A stretch of 5,448 nucleotides of DNA from Candidatus Woesearchaeota archaeon (lineage in GTDB: Archaea; Nanobdellota; Nanobdellia; Woesearchaeales; UBA11576), in contig JAHWIS010000042.1 of NCBI GenBank assembly GCA_019322385.1, forward strand, positions 1 through 5,448, written 5' to 3'. The first letter of the stretch is position 1. Every line of letters starts with the position of its first letter. The notes under the pieces are model-generated. The model searched no databases. It was given only the letters and a program-made list of their open reading frames with translations, and was not told the DNA's origin. Positions 1-3,900 of this stretch are shown in pieces. The translations under genes and the position numbers were made by a program.

Positions 1-420
1 CTCAGGGAGATGGACAATATCCGCGAGGATGTCTATATAGACCATATCTATCTCAATATTGCATCAAAGAGTGCAGAAGGATTCTGCGAAAGGACTGTCT
101 ATAGGTGTGTTGATCCTAACTCTCCTGTCGAGGTAAACTTCAAGAAATACTACAGGAAGACTCCATTCGAGTGGATCAATGAAGTGACCTATGCAGAGAA
201 AGATTCAGAAGAGCAGATGCAGCAGAGGAATGTCTGGAAGATCAAGTACACTGAAGGCAGCAAGACCACGACCATGTGGGTCGATGAGTACTATGGTATC
301 CCTTTAAAGATTAGGGTTGCTGACGCAGGTGCAGTCAATGAATACATCTTCGAGGACATTGCATTCAATGATGTGGATGACTCTGACCTGGAGCACCAGT
401 TCATAAGGGTGACATATTAA
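1..420 (+). CDS. 3' end of an unrecognised protein, possibly LolA-like fold (5'-partial)
   Basis: The frame is open from base 1 and ends at TAA 418-420. The ATG at 10 is preceded in frame by sense codons (Leu-Arg-Glu), so it is probably internal and the true start lies upstream of the window. About 139 residues are visible. I do not recognise the family with certainty. The last half alternates short strands: WKIKY, then MWVDEYYGIPLKIRV, then YIFEDIAFNDV. This resembles the end of LolA/outer-membrane-lipoprotein-sorting-like domains, where a phrase such as 'W[VI]D...GIPLK' is typical. That is a family resemblance, not proof of lipoprotein transport, and an archaeon would use such a fold differently. 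Two cysteines seven residues apart (codons 85-87 and 106-108) could form a disulfide, which would suit an exported protein, but any signal peptide is off the edge. A T-rich tract follows the stop. Confidence 0.75.
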   Translation, partial: LREMDNIREDVYIDHIYLNIASKSAEGFCERTVYRCVDPNSPVEVNFKKYYRKTPFEWINEVTYAEKDSEEQMQQRNVWKIKYTEGSKTTTMWVDEYYGIPLKIRVADAGAVNEYIFEDIAFNDVDDSDLEHQFIRVTY

Positions 421-423
421 TAG

Positions 424-450
424 TTTGTTTTTTTCTTTTTCTTTATTTTT
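424..450 (+). terminator. T-rich tract, probable archaeal-type terminator
   Basis: Directly after the TAA of the first gene there is a stretch made almost only of T, with three long T runs interrupted by single G, C or A bases. Archaeal RNA polymerase terminates at such U-rich tracts without needing a hairpin, and no hairpin is visible. The next gene starts only 38 bp after the stop, so termination may be partial and the tract may also form part of the next gene's promoter region. Confidence 0.5.
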
Positions 451-458
451 AATACACG

Positions 459-932
459 ATGAGACAAGCAAAACAGCCCAAGGAATCCTTGAAGATCCTG
501 AACACAAGAGAGAAGAAAGAGGTAAACAAGAAAATCCAACAGCAATGGGGCTGTGAATTAGACAGATCTTTTGTCTTTCTTCTGAGCAACAAGAACAAAC
601 TCTATGTTGCAGACAAGGATATAGGCAGTATCGACACCAGCAAGCTAAGGGTAGACAATGTAGGGCTTTATGTGGCCACAATCGACCACAAAGGCACGCG
701 ACTTTCCATCGAAGGCTCGCAGATCCTCGGTCCAGATGCAAAGAAGAACGTAATCGACATCGACGCGCAAGAGCTTCGCGAATGGTTCAGGGGAAATGAC
801 CTGGAAAAGCAGACAGATACAAGAGAATTTGTGATACTGAAGCACAATAATGACTTTGTAGGTTGCGGGAAATCAACAGAAAAAGGCATACTCAACTTTG
901 TCCCGAAGACAAGAAGGATTCTCAGCGACTGA
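459..932 (+). CDS. stand-alone RsmF/NOP2-type PUA-like RNA-binding domain protein
   Basis: A 157-residue protein matching the C-terminal RNA-binding module of RsmF/NOL1/NOP2/Sun rRNA cytosine-C5 methyltransferases (Nol1_Nop2_Fmu_2 type, COG3270-like), without any methyltransferase domain. Recognisable features in order are: a basic N-terminus (1-25); the WG pair (30-31) that opens the module; LYVADKDI (48-55); the DNVGLYVATI strand (66-75); RLSIEGSQILG (81-91); the WFRG turn (109-112); and the diagnostic ending GCGKSTEKGILNFVPKTRR (135-153), equivalent to GxGK...G.I.N..PK.R. Family knowledge suggests it binds RNA, perhaps rRNA or tRNA; the target is unknown. The start is fixed by an in-frame TAA at 450-452 just upstream. 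No Shine-Dalgarno is present, so the gene is leaderless or co-transcribed with the gene before it. It ends 20 bp from the convergent PUA gene. Confidence 0.85.
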   Translation: MRQAKQPKESLKILNTREKKEVNKKIQQQWGCELDRSFVFLLSNKNKLYVADKDIGSIDTSKLRVDNVGLYVATIDHKGTRLSIEGSQILGPDAKKNVIDIDAQELREWFRGNDLEKQTDTREFVILKHNNDFVGCGKSTEKGILNFVPKTRRILSD

Positions 933-952
933 TATAAATTCCCGTTTCTCGC

Positions 953-1423
953 TCATTCTCCGACAGAAAAATCCCAAACCTCATCTCCGACATGATGCAG
1001 GTTAAGCACAATCTTCCCTGCTTCCATCTTCTGTATCTCTTCTTTTGAGAAAAGGCTCTGTCCGATTGCGATCGGCTTTAGGTTCTTCTCATCGACTATA
1101 GCGACAATATCGTTCTCTTCCACGCCTGTATCAACACCTACTATGCCCGGCCTCATCATATCTGCGCCTTTTGCAGCAAACGGCACTGCTCCCATGTCAA
1201 CAATCACTTTCTTAAGGAAATTGTTCTTCAACACGAGCTTAAGCGAAGGCAAAAGAACATTTTCTCTGTAGAAGAACACGACCTCCCCATCCTTTATGAC
1301 ATATGTATCATCTGCAAGCTTCAGGAAATCGTTTTTTGCAAAGAAATCCTCCCTGCCATAGCGTTCCTTTATCTCGCTGTTCAGGTCTTTTATGTCCTTC
1401 TTGCTCAGCGTCACCTGTTTCAT
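953..1423 (-). CDS. PUA-domain RNA-binding protein, MCT-1/Tma20 (COG2016) family
   Basis: A 156-residue protein with an N-terminal pre-PUA region (about 1-72, DUF1947-like, beginning MKQVTLSKKDIKDLN) and a C-terminal PUA domain (about 73-149). The PUA signature is clear: VIVDMGAVPFAAKGADMMRPGI (73-94), a DIVAIVDEKNLKPIAIGQSL core (105-124) and NLHHVGDEVWD (141-151). This parallels the GA..F...GA.IM.PG and N.HY..D..W segments of eukaryotic MCT-1. MCT-1/Tma20 acts with DENR in ribosome recycling and re-initiation; the archaeal role is unproven. A GTG at 1427-1429 would overlap the upstream stop by 4 bp, but AAGGAG at 1432-1437 is only 2 nt from it and 8 nt from the ATG at 1421-1423, so I choose the ATG. 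It is the second gene of an operon with the DUF371-HAD gene and probably translationally coupled to it. Confidence 0.9.
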   Translation of the reverse strand: MKQVTLSKKDIKDLNSEIKERYGREDFFAKNDFLKLADDTYVIKDGEVVFFYRENVLLPSLKLVLKNNFLKKVIVDMGAVPFAAKGADMMRPGIVGVDTGVEENDIVAIVDEKNLKPIAIGQSLFSKEEIQKMEAGKIVLNLHHVGDEVWDFSVGE

Positions 1424-1425
1424 GC

Positions 1426-2532
1426 TCACAGCTCCTTGACTATCTTAAGCAATTGCAGGATATCAGTCACTTCATGGTCTACATAATCAAAATGTCTCTT
1501 CCCTTGCCTTTTTGCCCAGTTGCCGTATTTCACCCATACTGTCTTCATGCCGAGCTCTTTCGCGAGCTTCAGGTCCACCTGCGGCTTGTCACCTATCATC
1601 ACACAGTCTTTTGCCTCGACCCTGAGCTTATTTAGCATCATTGAATAGAACTTCCTGTTAGGCTTGTTCATCCCGACCTCGTCGCTCACCATGAATGCGT
1701 CGATGAACCTAAGCAGCCCACTTGTCTTTGCACGTTCAATCTTATACCTGCCTTTACCATCGGAATCAGTCATCACGCCTATCTTATAATCCCTCTTCAG
1801 CTTACCAAGAACATCTGCTGCATGCGGCATAGGCTTTGCCTTCTCCAGAACAAAGCGCCAATATAGATCAACAAAGTGGTCTATGTCCTTTTTCGCGACC
1901 TCAACACCGATCTGCTTGAAATAATCATCAAACCAGTTGTGCCTGTCGAATACCATAGGGCTTGACCCGACGCCTTTTAGGCTGTATTTACTGTCTATAT
2001 CATTGAGGAGACTGACAGTTGTCGGTGCATAGACACCATACATCTCGAGAAGCTTTTGCGCAAGCTTGTGGTGCGCATACACGATGCCTGTCTTCAGGTC
2101 TTCGATAGTGTTGTCAAAGTCAAATATCAGCGCCTTGACCTGTGGCTCTATCTCGACAATAATATCCTGTCTCGGATCCCGCATCCTTTCGATAAGTTTC
2201 CTGTCGAGCTGACGCGCAGATTTTGTCGCCCTGAATCCGAATGTCCTGTCTGAGCTGAATTCTGAGAACCGCAACACAAGCTCTTTTGAAGAGCTGAACT
2301 GCTTGTTTGCGATAAAATCTATCTCTTCAACATGCTTGCCTGCCTTTATCCGCATCCGAAGATTTTTATGATCAGTCACCAGCTGTTTGAGCCTAGACAA
2401 AGAAAAATCCGCACCAATACCTACAATGCAGTCACCATCCAAGCTCATCTCTCTGTCTTTTGTGAACTCAAGAGTGCTCTTATGGCTTGCAAGAATGTTC
2501 TTATGGCCTTTTGCCTTGAAGACATATTTCAT
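1426..2532 (-). CDS. DUF371-HAD phosphatase fusion protein
   Basis: A 368-residue protein with two joined domains. Residues 1-128 match archaeal DUF371 (COG2090): KGHKNILASHKSTLEFTKD (8-26), LDGDCIVGIGADFS (31-44) and RFSEFSSDRTFGFRATKSARQLDRKLI (88-114). Residues 131-368 are a HAD-superfamily hydrolase with all four motifs. Motif I is DFDNT with D138 (nucleophile), D140 and T142; motif II is T255 in GVMTDSD; motif III is K290 in GMNKPN; motif IV is GDKPQVD with D315 and D320. A helical C1-type cap fills about 145-240. The HAD part should be an active Mg-dependent phosphatase or phosphotransferase acting in the cytoplasm; its substrate cannot be read from sequence. The function of DUF371 is unknown, and I know it mainly as a single-domain protein. 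The frame is uninterrupted across the join. The ATG fits a TATA box spaced for leaderless transcription. The next gene follows after 2 bp. Confidence 0.9.
   Translation of the reverse strand: MKYVFKAKGHKNILASHKSTLEFTKDREMSLDGDCIVGIGADFSLSRLKQLVTDHKNLRMRIKAGKHVEEIDFIANKQFSSSKELVLRFSEFSSDRTFGFRATKSARQLDRKLIERMRDPRQDIIVEIEPQVKALIFDFDNTIEDLKTGIVYAHHKLAQKLLEMYGVYAPTTVSLLNDIDSKYSLKGVGSSPMVFDRHNWFDDYFKQIGVEVAKKDIDHFVDLYWRFVLEKAKPMPHAADVLGKLKRDYKIGVMTDSDGKGRYKIERAKTSGLLRFIDAFMVSDEVGMNKPNRKFYSMMLNKLRVEAKDCVMIGDKPQVDLKLAKELGMKTVWVKYGNWAKRQGKRHFDYVDHEVTDILQLLKIVKEL
1432..1437 (-). promoter_or_regulatory. Shine-Dalgarno site deciding the PUA gene start
   Basis: On the minus strand AAGGAG lies 8 nt before ATG 1423-1421 and only 2 nt before the alternative GTG at 1429-1427. 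The site consists of the last Lys and Glu codons of the DUF371-HAD gene (AAG GAG CTG TGA), so ribosomes finishing that gene cover it. This supports the ATG start and translational coupling. Confidence 0.65.
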
Positions 2533-2554
2533 GCAGAAACAAAAAAAAACACTA

Positions 2555-2562
2555 TATATAAA
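2555..2562 (-). promoter_or_regulatory. TATA box of the DUF371-HAD/PUA operon
   Basis: The minus strand reads GAAGA then TTTATATA, a BRE-like purine stretch and a TATA box. The centre is about 26 nt upstream of the ATG at 2532-2530. The archaeal TATA-to-start distance therefore puts transcription initiation at or next to the start codon, giving a leaderless mRNA. A run of T lies between box and start, and no Shine-Dalgarno is present. Confidence 0.7.
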
Positions 2563-2565
2563 TCT

Positions 2566-2664
2566 TCAGTTTAACTGTGCGTTGTTCCTTGAGCGCGGGA
2601 ACAGGTATTCAACACAGGCAGCTATTCCGAAAATCATCATCACTGATCCAAATTCAAGCAGCAT
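2566..2664 (-). CDS. candidate small membrane peptide, 32 residues
   Basis: A minus-strand ORF from ATG 2664-2662 to TGA 2568-2566. It encodes a hydrophobic stretch starting MLLEFGSVMMIFGIAACVEY and continuing LF, long enough for one membrane helix. A polar, positively charged tail (PRSRNN, then AQLN) follows, as in single-pass small proteins with a cytoplasmic C-terminus. GGGTGAT at 2675-2669 ends 4 nt before the ATG and matches the anti-Shine-Dalgarno well. The stop abuts the promoter of the DUF371-HAD operon, so the ORF would be a separate unit upstream of it. No convincing minus-strand promoter is seen. I do not recognise a family. In the overlapping frame, the codons just upstream also read as a hydrophobic segment (LLLVILALGALRKGDKN) ending at TGA 2656-2654, but with no ATG or GTG start. 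Chance occurrence remains quite possible. Confidence 0.4.
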   Translation of the reverse strand: MLLEFGSVMMIFGIAACVEYLFPRSRNNAQLN

Positions 2665-2677
2665 TCTTATCACCCTT

Positions 2678-2722
2678 TCTCAGCGCTCCCAAAGCCAGAA
2701 TAACAAGCAGTAAGCGCTGAGA
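2678..2722. repeat. perfect 10-bp inverted repeat, 25-bp spacer
   Basis: TCTCAGCGCT at 2678-2687 and its exact reverse complement AGCGCTGAGA at 2713-2722. Each arm contains the self-complementary hexamer AGCGCT. It lies between the two divergent genes, upstream of the Lrp-type gene's TATA box and of the small minus-strand ORF. It could be a protein-binding site (the Lrp-like regulator is the nearest candidate) or an RNA hairpin in a minus-strand leader. It is not followed by a T run on the plus strand in a way that suggests a terminator. Confidence 0.6.
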
Positions 2723-2760
2723 CCTCTTAAAACTTGCCTTGCATTTTTTTAGAAAACACA

Positions 2761-2776
2761 GAAAAATTTATAAATA
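2761..2776 (+). promoter_or_regulatory. BRE/TATA promoter of the tandem Lrp gene
   Basis: GAAAAA (2761-2766, BRE-like) is followed by TTTATAAATA (2767-2776). The TATA centre is about 29 nt before ATG 2800, so initiation would fall at or within a few bases of the start codon, implying a leaderless or nearly leaderless mRNA. No Shine-Dalgarno is present. The core TTTATAAA is its own reverse complement, but the purine flank favours plus-strand transcription. Confidence 0.7.
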
Positions 2777-2799
2777 GATAAGCCTTTAGTAAAAAAGCT

Positions 2800-3852
2800 A
2801 TGGGGACAAATACGAAAAATACAGATTCTGAAAAGTCCAATGAATCCAAGAATACACCTCTCAAGATAGACAACAAAGACAAGGAGATCCTCAGGCTCCT
2901 GAATGAGAACGCTAGACTCACATCAAAATCAATAGGCTCATCAACAAACATATCAAGAGAGGTTGCAGACTACCGGATCAAGAGGCTCATGAAGAACGGC
3001 CTGATCTCTGGTTACATAACGATTGTCAATGACCGGCAGCTGGGCTATGAGTCTTATGTTCTCCTGCTCCAGCTGCAGAACTATACATCTGGTGAGGAAA
3101 AAAGGATAATTGAATTTCTAAAGAACCATTCCTGCATAAAATGGGTCTTGAAATGCAGCGGTGAGTGGGACATCCAGACAACGATTGTTGTCAAGAACAA
3201 GAACCATCTTGCCAAGGTCCTTGATGAGATAGATAATGCATGCGGCAAGAACCTCAGGAAATATGACCTCACGACCGTCATTAACCTGCTTATACCTGAG
3301 AACCTTTCATTCATGATGCCCAAGCCTGAAAGGGAACTGGCCCCGAAAGATCTACCACCAATCGAGAAGGATGTATCATATGAACTCGCTGATATTGATG
3401 AGAAGGACAAGAAGCTTCTCCACGCCCTTTCGACAGACGCCCGCGCTCCGATAGTAAAGATTGCACAGCAGGTGGGTCTCTCTGCAGACGCTACCAATCT
3501 TCGCATGAAAAAGCTGAAGAAGATTGGCGTCATCAAGAAATACCAGACTGTCGTCGACCTGTCGACACTCAATTACCTGCTATACTCAGTTTTCCTAAAG
3601 ATCAGCAACTACAGCTCTGAAAGGGAGAGCCAGATACGTACGTTTTTTTATTCGCTGCCCAACATCACTTTCGCTGAACGTATCATCGGGAACTGGGATG
3701 TGAGGATGCAGATATCATGCTCGACACCACAGGAATTTGAGAAGATACTGCAGCAGATCAGGGAATTCCTTGCTGCTGACCTAAAATACTATAACTTCGT
3801 GCTCATGCTCAAGGAATCCAAAAGGGTTTCATACACTCCTGGCATGGAATAG
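2800..3852 (+). CDS. tandem-duplicated Lrp/AsnC-family transcription regulator
   Basis: A 350-residue protein, about twice the usual 150-170 of Lrp/AsnC regulators, holding two full copies. Copy one has a winged HTH at about 22-72 (LKIDNKDKEILRLLNENARL, then ADYRIKRLMKNGLISGY) and a RAM ligand-binding domain at about 83-165 with the CSGEWDI turn (119-125). A proline-rich linker (168-195) leads to copy two: HTH at about 197-247 (IDEKDKKLLHALSTDAR, then RMKKLKKIGVIKKY) and RAM at about 258-337 with IIGNWDV (295-301). Both turns correspond to the G.(Y/W)D motif of RAM domains. Canonical Lrp proteins dimerise through their RAM domains and sense amino acids or other small ligands; here one chain would form a pseudo-dimer. 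The first 20 residues are a polar Asn/Ser/Lys/Thr-rich extension. The start fits the TATA spacing. The glycogen synthase gene follows after 48 bp on the same strand, a plausible target or operon partner. Confidence 0.92.
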   Translation: MGTNTKNTDSEKSNESKNTPLKIDNKDKEILRLLNENARLTSKSIGSSTNISREVADYRIKRLMKNGLISGYITIVNDRQLGYESYVLLLQLQNYTSGEEKRIIEFLKNHSCIKWVLKCSGEWDIQTTIVVKNKNHLAKVLDEIDNACGKNLRKYDLTTVINLLIPENLSFMMPKPERELAPKDLPPIEKDVSYELADIDEKDKKLLHALSTDARAPIVKIAQQVGLSADATNLRMKKLKKIGVIKKYQTVVDLSTLNYLLYSVFLKISNYSSERESQIRTFFYSLPNITFAERIIGNWDVRMQISCSTPQEFEKILQQIREFLAADLKYYNFVLMLKESKRVSYTPGME

Positions 3853-3858
3853 TACAAT

Positions 3859-3873
3859 CAAAAATCATATAAT
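3859..3873 (+). promoter_or_regulatory. weak possible promoter for glycogen synthase
   Basis: CAAAAA then TCATATAAT resembles a BRE/TATA pair. Its predicted initiation point, around 3895, would fall inside the Shine-Dalgarno site at 3891-3896. Promoter and ribosome site are therefore hard to reconcile unless initiation is a few bases earlier, and read-through from the Lrp-type gene is an equally good explanation. Confidence 0.25.
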
Positions 3874-3890
3874 GCTCATATTTTCAAAAA

Positions 3891-3896
3891 GAGGTG
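3891..3896 (+). promoter_or_regulatory. Shine-Dalgarno site of the glycogen synthase gene
   Basis: GAGGTG, complementary to the 16S rRNA 3' tail, ends 4 nt before ATG 3901. Unlike the leaderless Lrp-type gene upstream, this gene has a ribosome site, as expected for the second gene of an operon. It supports the chosen start. Confidence 0.65.
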
Positions 3897-3900
3897 TACG

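Noticed and set aside
304..741. 145-codon minus-strand ORF spanning the end of the first gene and the start of the RsmF-type gene
   Set aside because: It lies antisense to two better-supported genes and is Cys/Ser/Leu-rich, as expected of an antisense shadow. It reads through the T-rich tract as polylysine-like sequence and shows no family motif.
933..952. Terminator between the convergent genes
   Set aside because: The 20-bp gap has neither a strong T run on either strand nor a hairpin that I could pair.
2566..2643. C/D-box-like RNA on the minus strand (GTGATGA near 2643 and CTGA at 2569)
   Set aside because: The boxes are further apart than usual for archaeal C/D RNAs, and no clear internal C'/D' pair or terminal stem is seen. 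The C-box match falls in a repeated GTGATGATGAT tract that also fits coding sequence.
2332..2713. Two plus-strand ORFs (to 2574 and to 2713) covering the start of the DUF371-HAD gene and the intergenic region
   Set aside because: They are mostly antisense to the DUF371 domain, have no ribosome site or promoter, and show no recognisable motif.
2761..2780. Minus-strand promoter using the palindromic TTTATAAA for the small ORF
   Set aside because: The box is symmetric, but the purine-rich BRE-like flank is only on the plus-strand side, so the minus direction is unsupported.
2727..2951. 74-codon minus-strand ORF crossing the Lrp-type gene start
   Set aside because: Antisense to the leaderless start and promoter of the Lrp-type gene; its Ser/Phe/Leu-rich makeup is typical of a shadow.
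3081..3572. 163-codon minus-strand ORF
   Set aside because: Entirely antisense to the tandem Lrp gene; its Ser/Arg/Phe-rich composition mirrors the Lys/Glu-rich sense strand.
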